A stretch of 64,000 nt of DNA from Pseudobacter ginsenosidimutans (GTDB lineage: Bacteria; Bacteroidota; Bacteroidia; Chitinophagales; Chitinophagaceae), in the NCBI RefSeq assembly GCF_007970185.1, contig NZ_CP042431.1:6076001-6140000 (forward strand). Reading direction: 5' to 3'. Numbering within the stretch: position 1 is the stretch's first letter; every line of letters starts with the position of its first letter. This document shows positions 1-9,642 of this stretch, piece by piece. The notes below the pieces were generated by a model. The model was not told the origin of the DNA. It did not search any database and saw nothing but the letters and a program-made list of their open reading frames with translations. A program made the translations under genes and the position numbers.

Positions 1-1
1 C

Positions 2-1063
2 TGGAGCAGGGCCTCTGCCACACTGACTTCAATGGATCTCAGCACCAGCAGGATCTGGCTGGGAGATAACAACAACTATCCCGATCAGGGATGTGCTTCC
101 AACCAGGCACGCAATGGCGGATTGGTGGTAAAAAAAGCAAGCACTGCAGTTCCGGGCAGCGGTACAGCAGCTGATCCATTCCTGTTGGATGTAGACAATC
201 CTTCCGGCACCTTCAATTTTGAGATCACTGTAAATGGCAATGGTTCGCCCGCCAATGTATACTGGGGAGTTTGGGTGGATGCAAATGGTAATGGCAACTT
301 TACAGATGCAGATGATGTGTTTACTTCGGGCGTAACACTGCACGGAAGCCCGGTAACAGTCACTGCACCACTAACCATACTCAACGGAGGAACCAATACC
401 GGCGCTCTTAATGGCGCGATCCGTGTGGCAGCATCAGCCCAGGATGCAGGTTTCAGTAAACTGCAAAATGGCGCAGTAAATGTGGTGAATGGAGAAATAG
501 AGGACTACTATATTGCATACCTGACAGCACTGCCGGTAACCCTGATCAGTTTTGACGCCGTCAAGGATGGTCGCAATACACAATTGACCTGGAAAACCGC
601 CGAAGAATTGAACACGGCAACTTTCGAAATAGAACGTTTGTCTGGCAATTCCAATCAATGGATTACGATCGGTAAAGTAGCAGCGGCAGGCAACAGCACA
701 GTTGAACGGCAATATCGATTCACTGACGACAATGTATATCCGGGTGCTAATTTTTACCGCTTGAAAATGATCGATCTGGATGGGAAACTGGCATATAGCA
801 GGGTGCGCTTCGTAGATTTTGGAAATGAGGCATTCCCCATCACCATGTCGCCCAACCCCGCCAGCGATATAGTTACCATCAAGGGACTTACCGGTTCCAA
901 CAGGATCCAGCTGCTTGATGTAAGTGGCAGGCTGATCCAGCAGTTCAACAGCAATGATCCCATACAAAAGATCAACATAAGCAAACTCACGAAAGGCGTT
1001 TACATGGTAAGGATATTAAAAGATGGACAGGTTACGGTTACCTTAAAGTTGTTAAAGGGATAG
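2..1063 (+). CDS. GEVED-domain protein with T9SS type A sorting tail (5' end missing)
   Basis: The reading frame is open to the window edge, so this is the 3' part of a larger gene; the ATG at 32 is probably internal. The first ~170 residues form a GEVED-type beta domain: a DANGNG calcium-loop-like stretch and the diagnostic NGEIEDYYI signature at about 165-173. The last ~170 residues begin with LPVTLISFDA and hold a fibronectin-like linker followed by a T9SS type A tail, with PNPASD and a terminal KGVYMVRI strand. The protein should cross the outer membrane through the type IX system and be released or anchored at the surface. The substrate is unknown. The gene ends just before a strong bidirectional terminator shared with the convergent histidine kinase gene. 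Confidence 0.85.
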   Translation, partial: WSRASATLTSMDLSTSRIWLGDNNNYPDQGCASNQARNGGLVVKKASTAVPGSGTAADPFLLDVDNPSGTFNFEITVNGNGSPANVYWGVWVDANGNGNFTDADDVFTSGVTLHGSPVTVTAPLTILNGGTNTGALNGAIRVAASAQDAGFSKLQNGAVNVVNGEIEDYYIAYLTALPVTLISFDAVKDGRNTQLTWKTAEELNTATFEIERLSGNSNQWITIGKVAAAGNSTVERQYRFTDDNVYPGANFYRLKMIDLDGKLAYSRVRFVDFGNEAFPITMSPNPASDIVTIKGLTGSNRIQLLDVSGRLIQQFNSNDPIQKINISKLTKGVYMVRILKDGQVTVTLKLLKG

Positions 1064-1087
1064 GACTTAAGTAAGTTTTACTTTTGA

Positions 1088-1140
1088 AATCACAAAAGCA
1101 GAAAACCCACTCTGGTAGTGGGTTTTCTGCTTTTGTGATT
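1088..1140. terminator. Perfect 24-bp bidirectional terminator
   Basis: Arms 1088-1111 and 1117-1140 are exact reverse complements around a 5-nt loop. A/T-rich flanks give both strands a U-rich exit. It lies between two converging genes, so it should stop both transcripts. Confidence 0.85.
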
Positions 1141-1176
1141 ATTATTTCTCTTTTGTAAACAAGAGCCTCATCTTTC

Positions 1177-3339
1177 TTAGCCTTTGACATGTTTCCAACT
1201 TATTTCAGCAACTGTTCTTGATTCGGAACTCAACCTGAATTGTATGGAAGCATTCAATTTCGCTGCAAGGTCCGCTACCAGCTGGAGCCCTAATCCGGTA
1301 ATGCCAACTGCCTGTCCGGTATTATTAATGATTGATTCATATTCCTCCTGAGAGAATCCTTTGCCCTCATTGGTGATCGTTAGAATGGCCTGATCTGGGT
1401 TATCAGTAAAATCAAATTGAATGGTCCCGTTTTTCGGAGACGCTTTTATTGCATTTTGAAACAGATTGCGGATGATGGTTTGCAGGAAATAAGCATCTGT
1501 AATTACCAGGTCTCCCTCTTTTACACGATTATCAATATGGATGCCCCTTGACTCAATATCCAGCTGCAGCAAATCCTGACATTGATTAATGATGGGCAGC
1601 AACTCAGTTTCTTCCGGAACAATATTGAATTTTTCCATTTGAGTCTTGCTCCACAGGAGAAGATCCTCCATCGTATCAAGCAAAGCTCCTGTTGCCTCCT
1701 GTATTTTCGTACTCAACTTATTTCTCTCTTCCTGGTCTACCAGTTCTGGCGACATTTGATGAAGCCTTAAGAACTGATGCACCTGGTTGATGGGCGACCG
1801 AAGGTCGTGGCCAATGATGCTGAATAACTTAACCTTGGTTTGATTTGCCTGCTCAAGGTCTTTATTCAGCATGGCGAGCGCCTTGTTTTTTTCATCCAGC
1901 AGGTCCGCAGTGCGTTTTTTATTCCTGTAGATCATCAGGGCCAGCGCTGCAATGATGAGCAGGAGAACGATCCCTCCTGTAAGCCAAAGCCGCTGTTTTC
2001 GAGCGTCACTTAATTCCAGATCCTTTACTTTTAGTTGCTGGATCTTTTGTGAATTCTGATACTTTCCTTCTATCTCTACAAAATTCTTATCGGCAGCGGC
2101 AAGTTGCAGTGTATCCTTCAGTTCGCTATATCGATCCAGAAAATGATACGCGTCTTTCCACTGCCCCAAAGCTGCGTAGGACCGGGCCAAAGTATTCTGG
2201 ATATTCGAAAGCGCAAACTTATCAAAATCAAAAGGGGCGTCCATTACGGGCCTTAAGAACTGTATGGCCTGCTTATATTTTCCTTCTTTATAAAGCACTT
2301 CTCCCAGTACAACATTTGCCTGGATCTGATCATCAACCTGCTGAGATATAAGTGCATTGGACTGTGCCAGGCGGGCATAGTGTTCAGCATTTTTTATATC
2401 TTCTTTCTTCAGATAATAGTCTGCATAAAGTCTGTTGGCTGTACTCAATACATTATATAGCGTATCGCCTGGAGGCATCTCCCTGTAAATCCGGTCATAA
2501 TAAACAGCTGCACTGTCAGTCTTTTCCATCGCCAGATAAGCCCGGAAATAGCCGAGGTACAAGGATTCTTCCCCTTCACGCAGTGCAATATCACCAACGT
2601 ATACCCGGGCTTCATCCAGGTATTGAATGGCTTTTTCATTTCTCCCCAATTCACTGTAGAGGTTGGCCAGATTGGTCAGATGATAACCCACATTCCGGGT
2701 GCTGGTGATCAGGGTGTCTGTTTGGAGGAGCTTCTTATACAATTCTATCGACTCCAATTTATACTTAATGGCATTTTCATAGTCGCTAATATCACTGTAG
2801 TAGGTGCCTAATGCTTCAAAAGTGAGTTGTTTGATATTGGGCTCATTAGAGGTAGCGGCAATTTTCTTCATCCTGTCAAGCGTGTGTTTACGCATACCTA
2901 CGTTCAGTATGTAATCATAAACATAGTTCAGCCTGCTCAGACCGGTAATTTCATAATTGACCGCATCACACTTTTTTGCAAGCTCCACGGATTTTTCGAG
3001 GTAATAAGCTGCGCTGTCGAATTGCTTAAGTTTTTCGAAGGCACAGCCTGTAAATAAGAAAAACATGGAATGACGTCTGTAATCATTGGGAAGGCATAAT
3101 TGCAGCCCGTATTTAGCTTCCTGGATCAATAATTTACTGTCAGACTTCCCGGAGGCATTATAGCCTAACAACTCATTGAGGTATTCTCTCCAGGCATCAA
3201 TTTTATCTTCACGTGCAGGGATCTGTGAAAGATCAGGACGTGTTTGCGCCGTCAGTTGCTGCAAAGTGCACCAGGCAACTACTATAAAAATGAGACGTCG
3301 TAAGATGATCCGAAAGTCCTGATCAGGATTTTTTGCTTC
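1177..3339 (-). CDS. TPR-containing membrane sensor histidine kinase
   Basis: Sensor kinase of a two-component system with the LytTR regulator encoded just upstream. The start at 3339 (MEAKNP) is preferred over one 48 bases upstream because it puts the signal-like segment near the N-terminus and overlaps the regulator's end by only 17 bp. Order: signal or membrane segment (~10-32), tetratricopeptide helices (~75-430), one membrane span (~450-471), a coiled coil, then the kinase core. The H-box GHDLRSP has its histidine near 510, the N-box NLFQNAIKAS lies near 625 and the G-box GITGLGL near 680. TPR arrays before a single membrane span are common in Bacteroidota sensors and probably read a periplasmic or membrane partner. 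The signal is unknown. Confidence 0.92.
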   Translation of the reverse strand, partial: EAKNPDQDFRIILRRLIFIVVAWCTLQQLTAQTRPDLSQIPAREDKIDAWREYLNELLGYNASGKSDSKLLIQEAKYGLQLCLPNDYRRHSMFFLFTGCAFEKLKQFDSAAYYLEKSVELAKKCDAVNYEITGLSRLNYVYDYILNVGMRKHTLDRMKKIAATSNEPNIKQLTFEALGTYYSDISDYENAIKYKLESIELYKKLLQTDTLITSTRNVGYHLTNLANLYSELGRNEKAIQYLDEARVYVGDIALREGEESLYLGYFRAYLAMEKTDSAAVYYDRIYREMPPGDTLYNVLSTANRLYADYYLKKEDIKNAEHYARLAQSNALISQQVDDQIQANVVLGEVLYKEGKYKQAIQFLRPVMDAPFDFDKFALSNIQNTLARSYAALGQWKDAYHFLDRYSELKDTLQLAAADKNFVEIEGKYQNSQKIQQLKVKDLELSDARKQRLWLTGGIVLLLIIAALALMIYRNKKRTADLLDEKNKALAMLNKDLEQANQTKVKLFSIIGHDLRSPINQVHQFLRLHQMSPELVDQEERNKLSTKIQEATGALLDTMEDLLLWSKTQMEKFNIVPEETELLPIINQCQDLLQLDIESRGIHIDNRVKEGDLVITDAYFLQTIIRNLFQNAIKASPKNGTIQFDFTDNPDQAILTITNEGKGFSQEEYESIINNTGQAVGITGLGLQLVADLAAKLNASIQFRLSSESRTVAEISWKHVKG

Positions 3340-4078
3340 CATGTATCGATTTAAGCTGTGCCAATGAAATACGGTAGGTTTTGCCAACAGGCAGATCTAT
3401 ATCGTTTACCCCAATGGTATTATGGGTTATGCGGCTAACTTTTGCTTTAGCTACTGCATAGCTGCGATGAATTCGTACAAATTTTTCAGACCGGAGATTT
3501 TCCAAAAAAGAACCGAGAGTAGCCAATGTCAGGTAGTCTTTACCGGAAGTAACAATTTTGGTATAATCTCCAAATGCTTCCAGGTAGCTGATCTCATTTA
3601 CATTGAGATGGATCTCATGATGCCCGTCTTTGAAAACGATCTTCTCAGTTTCGATCAGTGTTACATATGCTTCTGCCTTTTGTTTGATCAACAGGAATGC
3701 TCTCAATCGTTTCAAAGCCTGATCAAATCTTTCAGTTGTCAATGGCTTCAGGATATAATCAAAAACATTGAGCTCAAAGCTTTCCAATGCGTACTCGGGA
3801 TGCGAAGAAACAACAATACAAAGAGGCGCCCGGGCCCCAAGCCCTTTTAAGAATTGCAGTCCATTTAGGCCGGGCATATTAATATCAAGTAGTAAAATAT
3901 CAGGTTTAAACTCCCTGATCGGACCAACTGCTTCCAGAGCCGAAGCAAAACTGCCTAATAGCCGTATGGAATCCCTTCCCGCCAATTCTGACTCAATAGC
4001 TAATCTGTCAAGGTAGTTATCGTCCAGGATAACACATGTCAGGAGATCGGTCATAAGGTTGGACTCATTTGAGATCAA
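3323..4078 (-). CDS. LytTR-family response regulator
   Basis: Cytoplasmic DNA-binding response regulator, 251 residues. An N-terminal receiver domain (~15-130) has the acidic pair in VILDDN and the phospho-acceptor aspartate at 65 in LLLDINMPG. It is followed by a C-terminal LytTR domain (~150-245) with the typical LEAFGDYTKI and VRIHRSYAV segments. The ATG at 4054 (MTDLLT) is an alternative start. It overlaps the kinase gene by 17 bp, so the two are translationally coupled and form a cognate pair. The targets are not visible; the divergent exported-protein genes from 4211 are the nearest candidates. Confidence 0.92.
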   Translation of the reverse strand: MISNESNLMTDLLTCVILDDNYLDRLAIESELAGRDSIRLLGSFASALEAVGPIREFKPDILLLDINMPGLNGLQFLKGLGARAPLCIVVSSHPEYALESFELNVFDYILKPLTTERFDQALKRLRAFLLIKQKAEAYVTLIETEKIVFKDGHHEIHLNVNEISYLEAFGDYTKIVTSGKDYLTLATLGSFLENLRSEKFVRIHRSYAVAKAKVSRITHNTIGVNDIDLPVGKTYRISLAQLKSIHGSKKS

Positions 4079-4210
4079 ATATATAAAAAAAAGACTATCC
4101 CTTTCCTTTACCGATTATTTCGTACCGGTCATCGATCCTCTTTGCCCCGCTGGTGCAGGCCCAGTAGTTTTATTATCGAAAACAGCCAAATCTAAATTAA
4201 GCTTTGACCC

Positions 4211-4837
4211 ATGAAAAAGTATTTGATCGTTGCAGCAATTGCATTGCTCTCTGTATTGGTGGTGTATAGCTCTGGAAAGAAAATAGAACCAGCAGAGCCC
4301 CACATTTCAAACACCTATGATGGCACTGTCAATGCCACGCTCACAGCCGGCGGCAAAGAATTTAAAGTGACAGGATCCTGCGGCACATTGGAAGCCGGGT
4401 TCGGAGACAAAAAAGTAAAAAAAATAGCCGGTAACCATAAAGAAGTTCCCACACGCGCCATCAACATCACTTTCCTGGATAACCAGCTGCCGACCAAAAC
4501 AACGAAGTATACTATTGTAAAAGCCAGGAAGATCGGAGAAGCCAGGGATACAGATCCATCGCATGTTACCATCTGGATAGGCGAGATCATCAACAAGTAC
4601 GAGGCTGGTAAGATCGTCAGCACTACAAATACAAGCTGGTACTCCAGCAATAACTCCGGACAGATCACCATCAATGTGAATGGCAATAAGATTACTGCCA
4701 GCCTCGATGGGATTGTTCTCAAACCCAGAACCGCCGCCGATAACCCTATTCCCAGCAAGCTGGATGTACTGGGCAATACGGGCGCTTTTGCCAGTGATGG
4801 CAAATTAAGCGGCACTATTGACATAGCTAAGAAATAA
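4211..4837 (+). CDS. Exported protein of unknown function
   Basis: 208 residues, family not recognised. An N-terminal hydrophobic segment (~4-20) after two lysines looks like a signal peptide or anchor. There is no cysteine lipobox, because the segment ends VYSSGKK. The rest is rich in Thr, Asn, Lys and alternating hydrophobics, as in a beta-sandwich; residues 25-205 read as one domain. It lies 17 bp before the OmpA-like gene on the same strand, so the two are probably cotranscribed and may work together in the envelope. It is divergent from the LytTR regulator. Confidence 0.7.
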   Translation: MKKYLIVAAIALLSVLVVYSSGKKIEPAEPHISNTYDGTVNATLTAGGKEFKVTGSCGTLEAGFGDKKVKKIAGNHKEVPTRAINITFLDNQLPTKTTKYTIVKARKIGEARDTDPSHVTIWIGEIINKYEAGKIVSTTNTSWYSSNNSGQITINVNGNKITASLDGIVLKPRTAADNPIPSKLDVLGNTGAFASDGKLSGTIDIAKK

Positions 4838-4854
4838 CGCTAAAAGCTGATCCC

Positions 4855-6201
4855 ATGAAAAAGATAATAGCTACACTCAAAAGCCTGCATATACTGGTTT
4901 TGGTATGCTGGCTCAGTAATGCATCTGCTCAAAAAATAGATGTAAAGGAAAAAGCTAAAAATGCAGCAACCAACAGAGCTGACCGGAAAGTTGACAACTC
5001 TATAGACAAAGGTCTGGACAAGATCGAAGAAGGTATCGGAGGCCTGTTCAAAAAAAAGAACAAATCAAAAAAAGAGAACAACAAAGAAAAGAGCGATGAA
5101 GAAAGCAAGGGCAAAAATGGGAAAAAGAATGATGGAGATGCAGGGAATCAGTCGCAGCCCTCATTTGCCTCTTATAATAAATTTGATTTCATTCCTGGTG
5201 ATAAGATCCTGGCCTTTGATGATTTCATGCAGGATGCCCCCGGTGATCTCCCCGCCAAATGGAATAGTACCGGGGCTGCAGAAATTGCTACCATCAACGG
5301 CTCTGCATTCAACTGGGTGCAATTAAGCGGTGGTGATGCATATTTCAATCCACAATACATTACCAAAATGCCAGATAACTGCACAGTGGATTTCGATATG
5401 ATCATCAATTACAGCAAAGTGGAGTATGCTTATTACCAACTCAGGTTTGGCATCGAGATCATATCCTCTGCCGCCGCAAAAGCCCAAACGGAAAATGCCA
5501 ATGTGAGCGCCAACACCGGCATCTGTTTTAACATCCATCCCTACCCTGATCAGGAAATATATGCTATCAGCTACGTAAAGGGAGAAACGCAACTTGAGAC
5601 CAAAGCACAATTTGCAGCCCTCAGCAATCCCAAGCCCATACATGTTTCAATCATGCGCCAGCAACAAAGGATAAAGATCTATTTCAATGATAAGAAAGTG
5701 TATGATCTGCCGCAGGGATTACCGGCAGCGCCGAATTATTATCTGCGCTTCAGTGCGTTGATAGATAACCGTAATGATGATAAGAACACAGCAAAGATGT
5801 ATGTTTCCAACCTGCGATATGCCGCAGGCAAGCCTGATATGCGCAACAAATTATTAACAGAAGGCAAACTGGTGACCCGTGGTATCCTGTTTGATCCGGG
5901 CTCGGCCATTGTGAAACCTGAATCGGCCGGTGTACTGAAAGAAATCGCGGCTATCCTGAACGACAATAAAGAACTGCGGGTAAAAATCGTAGGCCATACT
6001 GATAGCGATGGAGACAATACTAAGAATCAGCAGTTATCTGAAGCCAGAGCCATGGCCATCAAAAGTATATTGGTTGAACAGTACAATGTGAATGAGGATT
6101 ATATGACTGCCGAAGGGAAAGGAGAAACACAACCTGTGGATGCCAATACCACTGCAGCCGGCAAAGCGAATAACCGAAGGGTTGAGCTGATCAAATTATG
6201 A
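4855..6201 (+). CDS. OmpA-family outer-membrane/peptidoglycan-linking protein
   Basis: 448 residues. A signal peptide (~1-25, ending NASAQ) is followed by a very lysine-rich, low-complexity segment (~60-100) and a central beta-rich domain (~110-320). The C-terminal OmpA-like domain (~340-448) shows ILFDPGSA, VGHTDSDG and NRRVELIKL, which in this family bind peptidoglycan diaminopimelate. The central domain resembles the concanavalin-like sandwich region seen in other Bacteroidota OmpA proteins; that reading is tentative. The polybasic linker is unusual and could cross or contact the cell wall. The gene sits between an exported unknown and two lipoprotein genes on the same strand, suggesting an envelope operon. 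Confidence 0.88.
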   Translation: MKKIIATLKSLHILVLVCWLSNASAQKIDVKEKAKNAATNRADRKVDNSIDKGLDKIEEGIGGLFKKKNKSKKENNKEKSDEESKGKNGKKNDGDAGNQSQPSFASYNKFDFIPGDKILAFDDFMQDAPGDLPAKWNSTGAAEIATINGSAFNWVQLSGGDAYFNPQYITKMPDNCTVDFDMIINYSKVEYAYYQLRFGIEIISSAAAKAQTENANVSANTGICFNIHPYPDQEIYAISYVKGETQLETKAQFAALSNPKPIHVSIMRQQQRIKIYFNDKKVYDLPQGLPAAPNYYLRFSALIDNRNDDKNTAKMYVSNLRYAAGKPDMRNKLLTEGKLVTRGILFDPGSAIVKPESAGVLKEIAAILNDNKELRVKIVGHTDSDGDNTKNQQLSEARAMAIKSILVEQYNVNEDYMTAEGKGETQPVDANTTAAGKANNRRVELIKL

Positions 6202-6260
6202 ACATCCCAATACTGACCGCTCTGAAACCAACCACTTTATTACCTCCGAAAGTCTGCAAA

Positions 6261-7118
6261 ATGATGAAAACAAAAATTATAACATTTGTTGCTTTAATAG
6301 TGATCCTCGTCTCCTGTTCTAAAAGCAAGGATGGCTCCACTCCTGTTGAAAACAAGGAATGGCAATTCATGCACACGGTAAATATCCATCCTTCCAAAAA
6401 TGGAATTGGCCTGGATTTTTATCAGTACAAGGGTGAGCAGGTGAGAATTCTTCAATTTGAATTCGACGACTACACTACCCTGTTTTTTTTGGATAGTTTA
6501 ACCATAAAACCTGATGACCCGCGTTTTCCAATCAGCTCATTTGAGGGATATATAACCACGGATAATCAGTTTTTTGATAAGAAAGCAAACAAGGTATTTT
6601 TTCCGGGTTCTACCAAATGGACTAAGGGAGATGCGCCGCATTTCAGCACTTCCGTTGATTTTGAAACGAGATTCACTGCTATGTCCGCAGCCGATAAGAA
6701 CGCTGCCAATTACGACGCCTGCCTGTACTCGTTTGAAAACCCGGCAACCGCTTCGGTTGCTCAGAAAACCTATCTGTTTTTTAACTTCAAAAATAACAAG
6801 ACATCTTACTACGTACCAGGAAATACGCAATTCAACAAAAAGACAGGTACAATAGCCGAATTATTCCCTAATGGAAATACAGTTGACTGGACTAAAATAG
6901 ATGCAGCCTGCACCAATACTGAAGTAGGATATACTGGTGGAGATGATATTTATTTTTTCGATTTCGAAGCTAAGAAGGTCTATCTCTCAGCCCGCATCAG
7001 TAAGACCAATGGAAATGCAAAAATGACACAAGTAGAAAAGGCGCTGGATTTTAGCGAAGTATTTAATAAAAGCCCTGGCAGTACGGGCAGCAAAGAACCT
7101 TTTGATTTTAGCAAATAG
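6261..7118 (+). CDS. Lipoprotein of unknown function
   Basis: About 285 residues from the ATG at 6261. This start is preferred over the ATG at 6198, which overlaps the previous stop, because it yields a clean lipoprotein signal: MMKTK, a hydrophobic run, then LVSC as lipobox. The mature protein begins SKSKDGS and should be lipid-anchored in the envelope. No family is recognised; the sequence is rich in aromatic and polar residues with probable beta structure. It follows the OmpA-like gene and precedes another lipoprotein on the same strand, consistent with one transcription unit. Confidence 0.78.
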   Translation: MMKTKIITFVALIVILVSCSKSKDGSTPVENKEWQFMHTVNIHPSKNGIGLDFYQYKGEQVRILQFEFDDYTTLFFLDSLTIKPDDPRFPISSFEGYITTDNQFFDKKANKVFFPGSTKWTKGDAPHFSTSVDFETRFTAMSAADKNAANYDACLYSFENPATASVAQKTYLFFNFKNNKTSYYVPGNTQFNKKTGTIAELFPNGNTVDWTKIDAACTNTEVGYTGGDDIYFFDFEAKKVYLSARISKTNGNAKMTQVEKALDFSEVFNKSPGSTGSKEPFDFSK

Positions 7119-7154
7119 CATTATTCTTTACCAACACACTTATAATAATCCAGA

Positions 7155-8156
7155 ATGAAACCAATAGTATTAATAGGTGCATTTGTTATAGCATCTGCTA
7201 TGGCATGTTCCAAAAAGGATGACGGCAAACCTGCTCCTGTTGAAAAGAATGTGTATGTGGCAGGCTATGAATACGGCAATAATTTTGGCGTAGCAAAATT
7301 ATGGAAAAATGGCGTAGGCACTGATCTGACCGATGGCAAACTCAATGCAAAGGCTATTGATGTATTTTTCAACAATAATGACTTATACGTAGTGGGATCA
7401 CAATTGGAACCTAATAATATCAATGTAGCCAAATTGTGGAAAAACGGAGTGGTCAGTAATGTTTCTGGCAGTAAGAATTATACAGATGTAACTTCGGTAT
7501 TTGTCAATAACAACAATGTATATGTAACCGGCACCGAAGAAATCAACGGGGTTACTGTAGCAACCGTTTGGAAAAATGGTAATGCCAATAATTTAACTAC
7601 TACCAATATCATTGGCGGGGCTAATGATGTATTCTGCAGTGGTAACAACGAATATGTTGCCGGGTTTATCCGTAAAGGGAATGTATCAGTAGCCCGGATC
7701 TGGAAAAATGGTTCAAGTACTGATCTGAGCAATGGAAGCTTCAGTGCAAGTGTCCAGGCTATTTTTGTACGGGATAACGATGTATATGCAGTCGGGCGCG
7801 AAGCTACTGCCTCAGAATTTAGTATCGCAAAATTATGGAAGAATGGTGTAGCAACAGTTCTAAGCAAAAAAGAATCCGCCGCAATGGCAATTTTTGTTTC
7901 TGACAATACCGTGTATGTTACTGGCTTCGAAGGTGAAGCAGCCATGTTATGGACAAATGGTGTTCCAACCAAATTGTCAAAAGATGGCAATGATGCTTTT
8001 GGCTATTCAGTTTTTGTTGATGGAACGGATGTTTATGTAACGGGATATGAAAATATCGCGGGAACTCAAAAAGCTGTTATTTGGAAGAATGGCGTTTCAA
8101 CCATTTTGTCCAATAGTCCGAATAGCTCAAGAGGTTTGAAGGTGTTTGTGAAATAG
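7155..8156 (+). CDS. Lipoprotein with seven WKNG repeats (predicted beta-propeller)
   Basis: 333 residues. The lipoprotein signal ends SAMAC (cysteine 18). The mature part is seven repeats of about 40-46 residues, each with the pattern VYVxGxE...AKLWKNG...L...A..VFVxxN. Seven such units fit a seven-bladed beta-propeller that fills the whole mature protein. Similar propellers usually bind proteins or polysaccharide, but no catalytic residues are evident here. It is last in the same-strand run from 4211 and is followed directly by a terminator hairpin. Confidence 0.82.
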   Translation: MKPIVLIGAFVIASAMACSKKDDGKPAPVEKNVYVAGYEYGNNFGVAKLWKNGVGTDLTDGKLNAKAIDVFFNNNDLYVVGSQLEPNNINVAKLWKNGVVSNVSGSKNYTDVTSVFVNNNNVYVTGTEEINGVTVATVWKNGNANNLTTTNIIGGANDVFCSGNNEYVAGFIRKGNVSVARIWKNGSSTDLSNGSFSASVQAIFVRDNDVYAVGREATASEFSIAKLWKNGVATVLSKKESAAMAIFVSDNTVYVTGFEGEAAMLWTNGVPTKLSKDGNDAFGYSVFVDGTDVYVTGYENIAGTQKAVIWKNGVSTILSNSPNSSRGLKVFVK

Positions 8157-8171
8157 ATATTTGCATAAAGA

Positions 8172-8194
8172 AAACCCGCTCTGAGAGCGGGTTT
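8172..8194. terminator. Terminator hairpin between converging genes
   Basis: AAACCCGCT (8172-8180) pairs with AGCGGGTTT (8186-8194) around a 5-nt loop. It lies between the lipoprotein gene ending at 8156 and the T9SS gene ending at 8226, so it can serve both. Confidence 0.75.
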
Positions 8195-8225
8195 ATAGTT
8201 CGCCTTATACCCTGAGAGCCTTTGC

Positions 8226-9605
8226 CTAATTTTTTTCGATTTTAACCACTTTTACTTTTCCATCGCTCCATGTAATTACCAGTACGTAGTTTCCTGTTGG
8301 TAAACCGTTCAGCAATAATGCAAACTGATTATTGCCCGTTTGTACAGCTACCGTTTTCCCATACATCAAAGCACCACGACTATCATACAACCGCAGCGTG
8401 GCAGCGCCGGCGGTTTCTGATTGTATGCTCACCCAACAATTTGTTTGCACGGGATTAGGATATACTTTGATACTTTCCGGCTGACCGCATCGGCTAATCA
8501 GGACCGGTGAATAAGATTGGCTGCCATCCAGGTCCCGTTGCATGATCTGGTAATAGCTGGTGGCCGAAGGTGATTGCGGATCAGTATATGAATAGGATGA
8601 GATAGCCTGGCTGTTGCCTGCTGCTGATATGGTTCCTATGGCCGTCCAGCTAAAGCCATCGGTACTGCGTCGCACCACAAAGGAAGCAGTGTTTTGTTCT
8701 TCCTGTGTTTTCCAGGTAATGCGTGTGCCGCCATTTATACATCGGGTATTGAACGAAACCCATTTTAGAGGAAGTGGGTTACCAGGCGATGAAAGCGTCC
8801 ATCGGGAAAAATCGTTCAGCCCAGTTTTGCTCACATAGTTGTTGGTAGTATTACGTGTATCGTTACCCTGGCTGGACCAGTTGATATTATCCGTACTTTT
8901 CCAGAGCACCAGGCTGTTTTCATCGAGCCCGTTCAATTCAGCATCGAAATAGTTTAGTTGCAGCGTAGCGTTGAGCGAAACATTATTGGCGGGTGTGATA
9001 TCGTAATAACGTAAAATACTGTTACCGGCACCCGAAGCATTAGTTTGCGATACATGCCCACGGCTGATAACGGTGTTGCCCAGATTTGCTGCCGAGGAAA
9101 TAACAGCCCCCAGGTTACCCGGGTTCGCGGATGAAGGAGCATTGAGCACACTCGTGATCTGCACATAGCCACCATTGGTACCCGTTAGATAACTGGTTTC
9201 CGATTCGCCATCCAGCAATGCGTCAGGTTGCAGCAAAATATGCTGCGCATTCAGGTCAATGATCCCCGAAATGAAGTTAATAGCCGAACCTATTTCTATC
9301 CCCTGTTGCAGGATCAATTTGGCATTGCCGGTTTTGGCAATCTGCAATTTATCGAACAAGGGAACCGAGATGCCGGATATAGAATTGTTGGAGTTGCCAT
9401 TAAATATGATGGTGCCCTGTCCGGCAGCCAGGCTGATGGCGCCATCGTTATCGAGGTCAGTGTTGTTCAGCGTGATCACAGCGCCTCCTGTACAGGAAAT
9501 GGTTGCGCCGGATTGAACTTTCAATTGTGCCTGCGTGAAGCTAACTGTTAAGCAAACGATGCTTATCAGCAAGGTCAATCGGGCATTGTATATCTTACAA
9601 TTCAT
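8226..9605 (-). CDS. T9SS type A sorted surface protein (cassette copy 1)
   Basis: 459 residues. A signal peptide (~1-27, ending FTQAQ) leads into a beta-helix-like segment with hallmark pieces FNGNSNNSISG and IDLNAQHILL. A middle domain carries LNGLDENSLVLWKS and SRWTLSSPGNPLPL, a fibronectin-like linker holds ITWKTQEEQNTASF, and the T9SS type A tail has VYPNPVQ and GNYVLVI. It is a clear paralogue of the protein encoded at 21520-22893, matching along most of its length. It lies 37 bp downstream of the S74 fibre gene on the same strand, as its paralogue lies beside a related protein. The two are inferred to act together at the surface. Confidence 0.88.
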   Translation of the reverse strand: MNCKIYNARLTLLISIVCLTVSFTQAQLKVQSGATISCTGGAVITLNNTDLDNDGAISLAAGQGTIIFNGNSNNSISGISVPLFDKLQIAKTGNAKLILQQGIEIGSAINFISGIIDLNAQHILLQPDALLDGESETSYLTGTNGGYVQITSVLNAPSSANPGNLGAVISSAANLGNTVISRGHVSQTNASGAGNSILRYYDITPANNVSLNATLQLNYFDAELNGLDENSLVLWKSTDNINWSSQGNDTRNTTNNYVSKTGLNDFSRWTLSSPGNPLPLKWVSFNTRCINGGTRITWKTQEEQNTASFVVRRSTDGFSWTAIGTISAAGNSQAISSYSYTDPQSPSATSYYQIMQRDLDGSQSYSPVLISRCGQPESIKVYPNPVQTNCWVSIQSETAGAATLRLYDSRGALMYGKTVAVQTGNNQFALLLNGLPTGNYVLVITWSDGKVKVVKIEKN

Positions 9606-9642
9606 AAGGTTCTTTTGTTGATGTTTCCATACTCCCCCTGGC

